Notes: generated by a model not told the origin, from the sequence alone. DNA of 35,279 bases from Eubacterium sp. (GCA_022511205.1 JAFLRY010000019.1:1-35279), one strand, 5' to 3'. Shown: positions 24,361-33,719, numbered from the stretch's first letter. Numbers and translations are program-made.

Positions 24361-25602
24361 ATGAATATATTCAAAAAGCAATTCCACCGCACCACGGCAG
24401 TGGCGGCGATTTTCGTACTGTTGCTATGTGTTGGTGTTATTGCGGGCTGTACCAAAACAGATACGAATAATATAAATACCGAGTTTACCGCTGAAGAGCT
24501 GCTTGCCGATTATGATAAGCTTTGGGAAATGCTGGAGGAGGATTATATTTATTTTCCGATTTTGGAAAGCAGGAGAGTAAATATAGAAGCCCTGAGAGAA
24601 TCCACAAGGCAGCGGCTTATTGACCGTGTTACGGATTTTGACAGCTTTTATTATCTGCTGAACGATATGTTTTACAGAATGGAGTATTTCGCGCATCTCA
24701 GTATAGTAACGCCCGAACAGTTAGATGTTTACCGTGAATATTATACCGAGGGCAGCGGCTGGCAAAAGACTTTCCAAAATCCGCAGACCGAGGCCATTTA
24801 CGAATACTTAAAAAGCAAATCGGATAAATCATTTACCGATACCAATGCCGATACGAACGGTTATCGCGAGGTGGAAGCCTCCTACGATGCTCAGCGCAAA
24901 GCGGTAACTTTTGTTATTACAAGCTTTGATAGCGCAGTTTTAGAACGGGACAAGGATTTTATCATCAACTATCTCAGCACCCTTGGAGATGCGGAGATCG
25001 ATCATATTATTTTTGATATTTCGGGAAATGCGGGCGGTAACGATTTGTATTGGCAGAATAATATCGTAGCACCCTTTGGCGGCATATATGAATGGACAAA
25101 TTATTTGTACCTGCGTGATACGGAGCTGACCAGAAGCTGCTTTTTCAGCGATTTTGTCCCTAAGCCGATCAGCGAAATAAAAGATCACCAGTTGCCCGAT
25201 TTCGTGCAGGAATTGGGATTAACGCATTTTATTAAGAACAACAACAGGCTTGCAGGAGTTGGCGATGACGCGATCCTCGGTGATAATGCGCTGTCGGAAA
25301 AACGCTGGGTAATAATTGATGCTCGTGTGTATTCATCGGCAGACAGCTTCAGTGCCTTTTGTAAGGCAACAGGCTGGGCAACGCTGGTGGGGCAAACGAC
25401 CCTCGGAGACGGTCAGGGCACTTCGCCCGTAATGATCTCACTTCCGAATACAGGGCTTCTGGTGCGCTTCAGTGCCCTTGCGGCTGAAACACCGAACGGC
25501 ACGCTGAACGCCGTTACAGGAACTGATCCCGATATTCCCGTTGCTTCTTCTGTAAGCTCGCGGGATACTGTTAATGAATTGATAGATAAAGATATTCATT
25601 GA
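24361..25602 (+). CDS. S41-like (C-terminal-processing type) peptidase lipoprotein
   Basis: 413 residues. The signal ends in VIAGCTKT with lipobox Cys30, so it is tethered outside. An N-terminal helical region (about 42-125) precedes the S41 core, with FDISGNAGGND near 218-228 (the usual D-RGN-GG loop) and VYSSADSF at 323-330 carrying the likely nucleophile Ser326, then GQTTLGDGQGTSPVMISLPNTG and the closing GTDPDIPV. No PDZ domain is visible. Relatives split proteins at non-polar C-termini or process cell-surface peptides. Whether the Ser-Lys/Glu set is complete is uncertain. It is 54 bases after the GH43 gene. Confidence 0.78.
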   Translation: MNIFKKQFHRTTAVAAIFVLLLCVGVIAGCTKTDTNNINTEFTAEELLADYDKLWEMLEEDYIYFPILESRRVNIEALRESTRQRLIDRVTDFDSFYYLLNDMFYRMEYFAHLSIVTPEQLDVYREYYTEGSGWQKTFQNPQTEAIYEYLKSKSDKSFTDTNADTNGYREVEASYDAQRKAVTFVITSFDSAVLERDKDFIINYLSTLGDAEIDHIIFDISGNAGGNDLYWQNNIVAPFGGIYEWTNYLYLRDTELTRSCFFSDFVPKPISEIKDHQLPDFVQELGLTHFIKNNNRLAGVGDDAILGDNALSEKRWVIIDARVYSSADSFSAFCKATGWATLVGQTTLGDGQGTSPVMISLPNTGLLVRFSALAAETPNGTLNAVTGTDPDIPVASSVSSRDTVNELIDKDIH

Positions 25603-25663
25603 TGTTTTACATATATTTAAAACACGCGCTGTTTTATAACTGAATTTTTCATGGAGAAAACGA

Positions 25664-26419
25664 ATGATAAGCGAAACGAAACAAATTTTAGAAGCCGTTA
25701 AAAGCGGCGCTCTATCGGTGGATGAAGCGTTGCTGAAGCTGAAGACTGAACCCTTTGAGGACATCGGCTTTGCGAAGGTGGATCTTCATCGCAAAACGCG
25801 GCAGGGTGTACCCGAGGTGATCTACGGAGCCGGCAAGACGGCTCAGCAGATGATCGGCATTATCGATGCGATGAGGAAAAACGGCGAGGAACGTATTCTG
25901 ATCACCCGCCTTTCTCACGATGCCGCCGAGGAAATCAGACAAAAGCACGATATCACTTACTACCCGGAAGCGAAAATAGGGCTTGCGGGCGGTTTCCCCG
26001 TTCCGAACGGGATCGGAAAAATCGTTGTGGCAACAGGCGGAACGAGCGACATTCCCGTTGCCGAGGAAGCGGCTCTTACGGCTGAGGCGCTCGGTAATGA
26101 AGTCATACGGCTTTATGACGTGGGCGTTGCCGGTGTTCATCGGCTTTTATCCCATAAAGAGGAAATTATGAGCGCAAGCGTTATTATAGCTATTGCAGGT
26201 ATGGAGGGAGCGCTTGCCAGCGTTATCGGCGGGCTTGCGGATTGCCCCGTGATCGCCGTTCCCACCAGTGTGGGCTACGGAGCGGCATTTGAGGGCTTAT
26301 CGGCTTTGCTCTCTATGCTCAACTCCTGCGCCAGCGGAATATCCGTTGTTAATATTGATAACGGCTTTGGCGCGGGCTATCTTGCAAGTATGATAAACCA
26401 TATGGAGGCAAAAAAATGA
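25664..26419 (+). CDS. larB: LarB, pyridinium carboxylase/hydrolase of nickel-pincer nucleotide synthesis
   Basis: 251 residues. LarB carboxylates nicotinic acid adenine dinucleotide at C5 and releases AMP, giving P2CMN, the first step to the nickel-pincer nucleotide cofactor of lactate racemase. The N-terminal helical part holds GFAKVDLHRKTRQGVPEVIYG near 35-55; the C-terminal PurE-like domain holds VATGGTSDIPVAEEA near 122-136. The family's reactive cysteine is present as Cys222 in NSCASG. The stop overlaps the larC start by four bases, so expression is coupled. GGAG precedes the ATG. Confidence 0.95.
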   Translation: MISETKQILEAVKSGALSVDEALLKLKTEPFEDIGFAKVDLHRKTRQGVPEVIYGAGKTAQQMIGIIDAMRKNGEERILITRLSHDAAEEIRQKHDITYYPEAKIGLAGGFPVPNGIGKIVVATGGTSDIPVAEEAALTAEALGNEVIRLYDVGVAGVHRLLSHKEEIMSASVIIAIAGMEGALASVIGGLADCPVIAVPTSVGYGAAFEGLSALLSMLNSCASGISVVNIDNGFGAGYLASMINHMEAKK

Positions 26420-27594
26420 AAGCATTATATTTAGATTGCTCCATGGGCGCGGCAGGGGATATGCTCACCGCCGCTTTGTTGGAGCTTCTGCCTGATCCCG
26501 ATGAGTTTATCGCAAGATTAAATGCGCTTTCCATTCCCGGTGTGCGGTTCAGGAAAGAGACCGTAACGAAATGCGGTATTAGCGGAACGCATATTTCCGT
26601 CACCGTTCACGGCGGGGAAGAAAGCGAAGATATGCGCGAACATAACCGCGAGCATCACCATAGCAGTATGCGTGAGATAGAGCATATCGTATCGCATTTG
26701 AATTTACCCGAAAAGGTGGAGAAGGATGTTCTCGCCGTTTACGGGCTCATCACTCAGGCGGAAAGCCACGTTCACGGAGTGCCTGTAACGGATATACATT
26801 TCCATGAGGTGGGTACTATGGACGCGATCGCGGACGTCACCGCGGTGTGTCTGCTGATGAATGAGCTGGCGCCTGATGAAGTGGTCGTTTCTCCCGTTCA
26901 CGTGGGGAGCGGTCAGGTCAAATGCGCCCACGGAATTCTATCCGTCCCCGCGCCTGCCACGGCTTATATTTTGAAGGACGTTCCGATTTACGGCGGCAGT
27001 ATCAAAGGAGAGCTTTGTACTCCAACCGGCGCGGCGCTTTTGAAGCATTTCGCCATGCGTTTCGGCGATATGCCTGTAATGAAAACGAGCGCCATTGGCT
27101 ATGGAATGGGCAAAAAGGATTTTGAAGCGGCAAACTGTGTTCGCGCGATGCTGGGCGAGACGAATGACAAAAGTGATACAGTTTTGGAGCTTTCCTGCAA
27201 CGTTGACGATATGACTGCCGAGGCGATCGCCTTTGCAACGGAGCGTTTGTTTGAAGGCGGCGCTAACGAGGTCTATACAGTGCCTATCGGTATGAAAAAA
27301 TCGCGCCCCGGAACGCTTATCCGAGTTATGTGTAAGGAGCAGGACAGGGAGAAATTTATTGGTCTGCTTTTCAGGCACACCACCACTATCGGCGTGCGGG
27401 AAGCTGTTACACACCGCTACGTTCTTGACAGACGTATAGAGACCTTGAACACCCCCTACGGCGAGGTTCGCCGCAAGGTATCCTCCGGCTACGGAGTTAG
27501 CCGCGCGAAATATGAATACGACGATCTTTCACGTATTGCAAAAGAGCGGAATATCAGTCTTGATGACGTAAAAAAGGATATTGAAAGCTTATAG
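26416..27594 (+). CDS. larC: LarC, nickel insertion enzyme (CTP-dependent cyclometallase)
   Basis: 392 residues. LarC inserts Ni into the dithio-carrier nucleotide with CTP hydrolysis to finish the cofactor. The opening LYLDCSMGAAGDM is diagnostic. A His-rich loop (EHNREHHHSS at about 75-84) probably gathers nickel. The N- and C-terminal halves are one continuous frame, unlike in Lactiplantibacillus, where a programmed frameshift joins LarC1 and LarC2. Motifs such as HFHEVGTMDAIADV near 128-141, GELCTPTGAALLKH near 199 and the KKSRPGTLIRV stretch near 293 are intact. It is linked to larB by ATGA overlap and to larE by 14 bases. Confidence 0.95.
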   Translation: MKALYLDCSMGAAGDMLTAALLELLPDPDEFIARLNALSIPGVRFRKETVTKCGISGTHISVTVHGGEESEDMREHNREHHHSSMREIEHIVSHLNLPEKVEKDVLAVYGLITQAESHVHGVPVTDIHFHEVGTMDAIADVTAVCLLMNELAPDEVVVSPVHVGSGQVKCAHGILSVPAPATAYILKDVPIYGGSIKGELCTPTGAALLKHFAMRFGDMPVMKTSAIGYGMGKKDFEAANCVRAMLGETNDKSDTVLELSCNVDDMTAEAIAFATERLFEGGANEVYTVPIGMKKSRPGTLIRVMCKEQDREKFIGLLFRHTTTIGVREAVTHRYVLDRRIETLNTPYGEVRRKVSSGYGVSRAKYEYDDLSRIAKERNISLDDVKKDIESL

Positions 27595-27608
27595 GAGAGA
27601 ACCTTTTT

Positions 27609-28421
27609 ATGGATATAATACACGAAAAAAAGCAGCATTTGGAAAACCATCTCAGGGAGCTCGGCAGCGTTGCCGTTGCCTTTTCCTCGGGCGTTGATTC
27701 AACCTTTCTTCTTAAGGTGGCACACGATGTTTTGGGCGAAAAGGCGATCGCCGTGACCGCGCGCTCCTGCTCTTTTCCCGCGAGAGAGCTGAATGAGGCA
27801 ACGGCTTTTTGCGCGGAAAACGGAATAAAGCATATAATCGTGGATTCGGAGGAACTGGCTATTGACGGCTTCAGTCAGAATCCCAAAAACCGATGCTATC
27901 TTTGTAAAAAAGAACTGTTTACGAAGATAAAAAGCATTGCAAAGGAGCATGGAATTTCCCATGTTGCGGAGGGTTCAAATACGGATGATAGCGGCGATTA
28001 CCGCCCCGGACTCATGGCGGTGGCGGAGCTGGAAGTCAAAAGTCCGCTGAGAGAGGCAAAGCTCTCAAAGGCGGAGATACGCACGCTCTCCAAGGAAATG
28101 GGCTTGCCCACATGGGATAAGCAGTCCTTCGCATGCCTGTCCTCACGGTTCGTTTACGGAGAAACGATCACCGAGGAAAAGCTTTCTATGGTTGACAAAG
28201 CGGAGCAAAGATTGCTTGATTTGGGCTTTCATCAGGTGCGCGTTCGAATCCACGGAAATATCGCAAGAATCGAGATAGACCGATCCGAATTTGAAAAGAT
28301 ACTTCAGCCCGAGATCGCGCAGGAACTCAACGGATATCTCCGTGAGCTGGGCTTCCTTTACGTTACCTTAGACCTCGGCGGTTATCAAATGGGAAGCATG
28401 AACAAAACCTTGGATTTGTAA
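27609..28421 (+). CDS. larE: LarE, sulfur transferase of nickel-pincer nucleotide synthesis
   Basis: 270 residues. LarE activates the carboxylate with ATP and installs the sulfurs of the cofactor. The PP-loop SSGVDSTFL lies at 26-34. Three cysteines sit at the key places: Cys96 and Cys99 (NRCYLCKK) and Cys176 (SFACLSSR). In the L. plantarum type only the last is kept and is sacrificed to dehydroalanine; the three-cysteine pattern fits the other type, in which a [4Fe-4S] cluster is thought to carry the sulfur, so the enzyme could act more than once. EGSNTDDSGDYRPG at 121-134 completes the nucleotide site. It is third in the lar operon. Confidence 0.95.
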   Translation: MDIIHEKKQHLENHLRELGSVAVAFSSGVDSTFLLKVAHDVLGEKAIAVTARSCSFPARELNEATAFCAENGIKHIIVDSEELAIDGFSQNPKNRCYLCKKELFTKIKSIAKEHGISHVAEGSNTDDSGDYRPGLMAVAELEVKSPLREAKLSKAEIRTLSKEMGLPTWDKQSFACLSSRFVYGETITEEKLSMVDKAEQRLLDLGFHQVRVRIHGNIARIEIDRSEFEKILQPEIAQELNGYLRELGFLYVTLDLGGYQMGSMNKTLDL

Positions 28422-28447
28422 TTCTGTTTTAAATAAGGAGTATGAAA

Positions 28448-31327
28448 ATGAATTTGGCAGTGGGAGCGAAGCTCTGCGGCTTCACCGTAAACCGCATAAG
28501 AAACTCAAAGGAACTTGGCGGAGATTTTATAGAGATGACCCATGACAAGACGGGCGCTGAGCTTTGCTGGGCGGACAACAAGGAGGAAAACAAGCTCTTT
28601 TCCGTTGCGTTCAAAACCCTTCCTGAGGACAGCACCGGTGTATTTCATATTTTGGAGCATTCCGTGCTTTGCGGCTCTGAAAAGTATCCCGTTAAAGAAC
28701 CCTTTGTTGACCTTATGAGAAGCTCGATGAACACGTTCTTGAACGCGATAACCTTTCCCGATAAAACGCTCTATCCCGTATCCAGCCGCAACGAGCGCGA
28801 TTTTCTCAATCTTTCCTCAGTTTATCTTGACGCGGTGTTTGCTCCCGCGCTTTTAAAAGATCCCAATATTTTCTATCAGGAGGGTATCCATACCGAGCTG
28901 AACGACGGTGTACCTTCCTATAAGGGAGTCGTTTTCAACGAGATGAAGGGCGCAACGTCAGGCATGGACGGCAAGCTGTGGCGGGGGCTTCAGGCGCTGA
29001 TCTTCCCCGATAACTGCTACCGCTTCAATTCGGGCGGCGATCCCGCGGTGATTCCCGATCTCACCTATGAGCAGTACGTTGATACTTATAAAAGATACTA
29101 TCATCCCTCTAATTCCCGCTTCTTCCTTGACGGCGACGTTCCCCTTGAGGATATCCTCGGTATGATAAACGCATATCTTGAAAAGTACGAAAAAGAGGAT
29201 ATAAGCTTTGAAGTCGCCGTGCAGACCCCCGTCGCAAACGAAGGAACGGCATACTATGAGATTTCCCCTGATGAGGACGGCTCGAGAAAAGCGGCTCTGG
29301 CGCTGGGCAGGATAGTCGGCACCTGGGAGGAAAGGACAAAGCTTAACGCGGCGCAGATACTGTGCGATGTGCTTGCGGGTTCTAACGAAGCGCCGCTGAA
29401 GCGCGCGATACTTTCTTCAAATCTTGCGGACGACGTGGAAATGTATATAACCGATGCGAGAAACCAGTGTCCCTTTATGCTGGTAATAAAAAATTCAGCC
29501 GCGGATGACGCGGATAAGATTTTGGAGGTTATAAAGAACACGGTAAATGGGCTGATAACGGACGGAATTGATAAAAAATCGATTCTTGCCTCGATCAACA
29601 GATTAGCCTTTAATTTAAAGGAACTGCCTGAGCCCCACGGGCTTTACCGCCTTTTCAACGCTCTTAGTTCCTGGAATTACGGCGGCGATCCGCTTCTCTA
29701 TCTTGAAAATGACGATATGATCGAAAGCCTGAGAGGAATGGCTGAAAACGGCGGCTTTGAGAAGCTGCTTGATGAGATGCTCGGCGATCTCAACAACCTT
29801 TGTACGCTTCATATGCTGCCCTCACAAACCTTTGCACAGGAGCAGAGAAAGGCGGAGGCTGACAGGGTTCAAGGAGAGGTTTCAGCGCTAACCGATGAGG
29901 AACGCGAGGGACTGATCGAGCTGAATGAAAAGCTTGTTCTTTGGCAGCAAACTCCCGATTCACCCGAGGCGGCGGCAACGCTTCCCACCCTTGAGCTGAG
30001 CGCTGTTAAGGACGCTCCGGAAGCCCTTGAAACGATAGAAAGCGTTGTTGACGGAGTGACGGTGCTTTACCACCCGCTTCAGACCAACGGAATCGTTTAT
30101 CTTACGATGTATTTTCCGCTGACGGCCTTCAGCCTTGATGAAATTTCAAAGCTGTCACTTCTGCCGGCTTTGCTCGGAGAGTTGCCTACCGAAAAGCACA
30201 CAGCCGCCCGGCTTCAGCAGGAAATAAAAACTTATATCGGAAGCCTCGGCTTTGAGCTGGAAGCCTTTGCCAAGGACGGAAACACCGAAACCTGCACGCC
30301 GTATTTGATAGCAAAAGCCGGGATTCTCAAAGAAAATCTTTCAATAGCTCAGCTACTCATAGCGGAAATACTGACCCAAACACGCTTTGACGATCACGAA
30401 AAAATCAAAGAGCTTCTTATGCAAAGCTATGAGCAGGCACGCCAGGCAGTGGTGGCGGACGGGCGCGTTATGGGCAGACGCGCCGTTAACGCCCATTACA
30501 GCGCGAAAGCCGCGGTAAATGAAGCAACGGACGGCGGCTATTCATCATATAAATTCATCAGCAACTTTGCAAAAAAATTCGATGATAATATCGACCCGTT
30601 CGTTTCCCTTGCCGAGCGCGCTCAAAGCAAGGCGATAGGCAAAGCGGGGCTTGTGCTCAGCGTTATTGCAGATGAAGAAATTGCTGTTAACGAGCTGATC
30701 GCTCTGCTTCCCGAGGGTAAGGAGAGTCCCAAGGAGGCGGCGTATAAAACTGCGCTTCCCGAGAAAATCGGTATTCGCGTTCCGGCGCAGATTTCTTTTG
30801 CCGTTAAAGGCATCAGTCTGGCAGAATACGGACTTAAAACCACGGGCAGCCTGAGCGTAGCAAGCAAGATACTCGCGCTTGATTATCTCTGGAACGAGGT
30901 GCGCGTTCAGGGCGGAGCATACGGCGTTCATTTTCCCGTGTTGCATGACGGGCGCATAACCTGCACGTCCTACCGTGATCCTTCGCCCGCCCGCACGCTG
31001 GGCGTATATGACGGCTTATCCGAATTTTTAGGCGAATTTTGCCACAGCGGAGAAGACCTTGATAAATATATCATCTCAGCCGTTTCTTCAACTGAACCCC
31101 TGAGAGATCCCGATGAATACAGATACGCTGTTGACGAGCTGTGGTTCTCAGGCGTTACCTTTAATGAGAGAGCTAAAACGCGCCGCGAAATGCTCTCAAC
31201 TACCCGCGAGGATCTTGAAAACTGGCGTTTCGCCCTTGATAAAATGGCGAAAAACGGCGCGGTTTGCGTAGTCGGCAATGACGAGGCGCTTAAGTCCTGC
31301 GACGGACTTACAGTTTTTGAACTATAA
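28448..31327 (+). CDS. M16C-family zinc metallopeptidase (presequence-protease type)
   Basis: 959 residues from the ATG at 28448, which lies seven bases after GGAG; an ATG at 28442 is only one base from it. The inverted zinc motif HxxEH is His67-Glu70-His71 in FHILEHSVLCGSEKYP, with a further zinc Glu in NEMKG near 146. The long four-domain chain (M16, inactive M16, hinge and M16C-associated domain) fits the PreP/Cym1 group, which closes on and degrades peptides of tens of residues. There is no signal peptide, so it is cytosolic. It is only 26 bases after larE and probably belongs to the same transcript, though a functional bond to nickel is not evident. Confidence 0.93.
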   Translation: MNLAVGAKLCGFTVNRIRNSKELGGDFIEMTHDKTGAELCWADNKEENKLFSVAFKTLPEDSTGVFHILEHSVLCGSEKYPVKEPFVDLMRSSMNTFLNAITFPDKTLYPVSSRNERDFLNLSSVYLDAVFAPALLKDPNIFYQEGIHTELNDGVPSYKGVVFNEMKGATSGMDGKLWRGLQALIFPDNCYRFNSGGDPAVIPDLTYEQYVDTYKRYYHPSNSRFFLDGDVPLEDILGMINAYLEKYEKEDISFEVAVQTPVANEGTAYYEISPDEDGSRKAALALGRIVGTWEERTKLNAAQILCDVLAGSNEAPLKRAILSSNLADDVEMYITDARNQCPFMLVIKNSAADDADKILEVIKNTVNGLITDGIDKKSILASINRLAFNLKELPEPHGLYRLFNALSSWNYGGDPLLYLENDDMIESLRGMAENGGFEKLLDEMLGDLNNLCTLHMLPSQTFAQEQRKAEADRVQGEVSALTDEEREGLIELNEKLVLWQQTPDSPEAAATLPTLELSAVKDAPEALETIESVVDGVTVLYHPLQTNGIVYLTMYFPLTAFSLDEISKLSLLPALLGELPTEKHTAARLQQEIKTYIGSLGFELEAFAKDGNTETCTPYLIAKAGILKENLSIAQLLIAEILTQTRFDDHEKIKELLMQSYEQARQAVVADGRVMGRRAVNAHYSAKAAVNEATDGGYSSYKFISNFAKKFDDNIDPFVSLAERAQSKAIGKAGLVLSVIADEEIAVNELIALLPEGKESPKEAAYKTALPEKIGIRVPAQISFAVKGISLAEYGLKTTGSLSVASKILALDYLWNEVRVQGGAYGVHFPVLHDGRITCTSYRDPSPARTLGVYDGLSEFLGEFCHSGEDLDKYIISAVSSTEPLRDPDEYRYAVDELWFSGVTFNERAKTRREMLSTTREDLENWRFALDKMAKNGAVCVVGNDEALKSCDGLTVFEL

Positions 31328-31387
31328 AAAGCAGTGTATTATACGTAGCTTATAACATCGCAAAAGCATGAGCAAATCACAGCGGTA

Positions 31388-31416
31388 TTGCAATTTGTTC
31401 TATAATGATATAAAAT
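31388..31416 (+). promoter_or_regulatory. Promoter of the M3 peptidase gene
   Basis: TTGCAA (31388-31393), 17-base spacer, TAAAAT (31411-31416). It predicts a start near 31423 and a leader of about 45 bases ending in AACAGGAGG. Confidence 0.55.
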
Positions 31417-31468
31417 ATTATTAATTACGGCGGAGCTGTCAGCCTCCGCATGAACAGGAGGAAAACGT

Positions 31469-33172
31469 ATGAAATTCAGCGAAATGCCATATGAGCGCCC
31501 GGAGCTTGATAAGGTTAAAGCTCAGCTTGCGGAGCTTGCCGAGCAACTCAAGTCCGCAAAAAACTATGAAGAGGCAAAAGCCGTCTTTCTTGAAAAGGAA
31601 AAGACACAGAAGCATATTCAGACTGCCGCAACACTATGCAGCATTCGTCACTCCATCGATACCCGCGATGCGTTTTACGATAAAGAAATGGCTTTTTGGA
31701 ACTCCGCTATTCCGGAGCTTCAGGAGTATGAACAGCTCTTTACAGCCGCAATGCTGGAAAGCCCCTACCGCAATGATTTTGCCGCTGAGTACGGCGATCT
31801 GATGTTTGTCAATGCTGAGATCGCCCTCAAGACCTTCTCGCCGGATATCATTCCCGAGCTTCAGCAGGAAAATGAGCTTACGAAGGAATACGATAAACTT
31901 ATCGCCTCCGCTAAGGTTCCGTTTGAGGGCGGGGTGTATACGCTTTCTCAGCTTACTCCTTTTAAGCGTGATCCTGATGACGCGCGCCGCCTTGCCGCTT
32001 GGAAAGCCGAAGGCCAGTGGTTCAAGGAGCAGCAACCTAAGCTTGACGAGATTTATGACAAGCTTACGCATCTGCGTGACACAATGGGCAAAAAGCTTGG
32101 CTATGAAGGCTACACCACCCTCGGCTACTACCGTATGGGAAGAAACTGCTATACTAAGGAGGACGTGGAGAAATTCCGCGCCGCCGTTCGCAAATATCTC
32201 GTTCCCGTTGCCGATAAGATCTATCGCAAGCAGGCGGAGCGTCTCGGCAAAGAATATCCGATGAGCTTTGCTGATAACGCGCTTGAATTCCGCTCGGGCA
32301 ATCCCACTCCCTGCGGAACTCCCGATGATATTCTTGCCCAGGGCAAGAAGTTCTATGATGAGCTTTCTCCCGAGACCAGTGAATTTTTCAATATGATGCT
32401 TGATAACGAGCTGCTTGACGTACTCTCAACCGAGGGCAAGAACAGCGGCGGCTACTGCACGGAGATCGCTGACTACGGCGTACCGTTCATTTTCGCGAAT
32501 TTCAACGGCACTCAGCATGACGTTGAGGTCGTTACCCACGAGGCAGGGCACGCCTTTGCCAGCTGGATGAACCGTGACCGCGTACCTATGGATTATATCT
32601 GGCCGAGCATGGAGGGCTGCGAGGTCCACTCCATGTCTATGGAATTTATGGCGTGGCCGTGGGCAGAGGGCTTCTTCGGTGATGACACGCGCAAATTCCG
32701 CTACAGCCACCTTTCGGGCGCTTTAACGTTTATCCCCTACGGCACGATGGTGGATCACTTCCAGCACGAGGTTTACGCGCATCCCGAGTACACTCCAAAG
32801 GAGCGCCACGCCGTGTGGAAAAAGCTTCTCGGCGAATATATGCCCTGGATGAAACTGGACGGCGACATTCCGTTTTACAGCGAGGGCGAAGGCTGGCAGC
32901 GCCAGAGCCACATTTATGATATGCCTTTCTATTATATTGATTACTGCCTTGCGCAGACGGTTTCCCTGCAATTCTGGGCAATGCTTCAGCAGGATCGCAA
33001 GAACGCGTGGGAGCATTATATGGCATATACCCGCCAGGGCGGAAGTCGAGTATTCACCGAGCTTCTGGCGAATGCGGGGCTTGAGAATCCGTTTGAGGAG
33101 GAGTGCCTGAAGGGCGTTTGCGCGAAGGCCGATGAGTGGCTTGATAATTACGACCTGAAGGGAGCGCTCTGA
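31469..33172 (+). CDS. M3-family oligoendopeptidase (PepF-like)
   Basis: 567 residues. The zinc site HExxH is His357-Glu358-His361 in VTHEAGHAFASW, with the third ligand Glu expected in GCEVHSMSMEFM just after. The rest matches the M3 helical fold, including IFANFNGTQHDVEVV before the site and GEGWQRQSHIYDMPFYYIDY near 474-492, which lines the active cleft. M3 enzymes cut short peptides in the cytosol and help recycle them for growth; there is no export signal. AGGAGG sits upstream of the ATG. It is followed at once by a membrane protein gene, 1 base away. A peptide-type binding lipoprotein lies downstream, fitting peptide use. Confidence 0.94.
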   Translation: MKFSEMPYERPELDKVKAQLAELAEQLKSAKNYEEAKAVFLEKEKTQKHIQTAATLCSIRHSIDTRDAFYDKEMAFWNSAIPELQEYEQLFTAAMLESPYRNDFAAEYGDLMFVNAEIALKTFSPDIIPELQQENELTKEYDKLIASAKVPFEGGVYTLSQLTPFKRDPDDARRLAAWKAEGQWFKEQQPKLDEIYDKLTHLRDTMGKKLGYEGYTTLGYYRMGRNCYTKEDVEKFRAAVRKYLVPVADKIYRKQAERLGKEYPMSFADNALEFRSGNPTPCGTPDDILAQGKKFYDELSPETSEFFNMMLDNELLDVLSTEGKNSGGYCTEIADYGVPFIFANFNGTQHDVEVVTHEAGHAFASWMNRDRVPMDYIWPSMEGCEVHSMSMEFMAWPWAEGFFGDDTRKFRYSHLSGALTFIPYGTMVDHFQHEVYAHPEYTPKERHAVWKKLLGEYMPWMKLDGDIPFYSEGEGWQRQSHIYDMPFYYIDYCLAQTVSLQFWAMLQQDRKNAWEHYMAYTRQGGSRVFTELLANAGLENPFEEECLKGVCAKADEWLDNYDLKGAL

Positions 33173-33173
33173 T

Positions 33174-33719
33174 ATGGCTCAGAGAAAAAAGCGGGGCAAG
33201 GCGGCAAAAGCCGCCTACTTCGTTTCATCCGGCAACGGAAATTATGTTTACACAGGCCCGCTCTATTCTATCATTGCCGGATCAGGGTTGACTGCCCGGC
33301 AGATAAGCATGCGCCGATTGCTTTTTTGCGGCTGTATAACCGCGTTATCCCTGCTGTGTGGGCTTCTTCCCGTGCCCGGAATGAGCAATACCTTTTACGT
33401 TATTATTCCGTATGCGGGAGCATTGATCTTCGGCGCGGTATCCTTGTGGAAAGCGGCGCGCGTAGCCTATTGGGGCGGAGACAAGCTGAGAGAATACGTT
33501 TATGAATCTACCGTGAAGCAGATCCCCGTGCTGACGCTTTTTTGCGCCGTGTTTGCGGGAATATCGGTAATAGGGGAAGGGCTTTGCCTTGTTTTTGAGA
33601 AAGCCGATCCCTCGTCAATCCCGCCGGCAATTGTATTTATTCTTGCCCACGCTGTTATTTTAGTGTTGGCGCTCGTTGAGCGTAGATTTGAGTCGAAGCT
33701 TGAGTGGGGAAATCATTAA
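33174..33719 (+). CDS. Small membrane protein of unknown function
   Basis: 181 residues. A basic N-terminus (MAQRKKRGKAAKA) is followed by four hydrophobic segments at about 48-65, 72-93, 114-134 and 146-166, with a short charged tail. I do not recognise a family. It starts one base after the M3 peptidase stop, so it is co-translated with it; the link may be incidental. Start and length are supported by this tight coupling and by codon use like its neighbours. Confidence 0.75.
   Translation: MAQRKKRGKAAKAAYFVSSGNGNYVYTGPLYSIIAGSGLTARQISMRRLLFCGCITALSLLCGLLPVPGMSNTFYVIIPYAGALIFGAVSLWKAARVAYWGGDKLREYVYESTVKQIPVLTLFCAVFAGISVIGEGLCLVFEKADPSSIPPAIVFILAHAVILVLALVERRFESKLEWGNH

Noticed and set aside
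26416-27594. Programmed frameshift in larC
   Set aside because: The frame is continuous from start to stop, with both halves intact.
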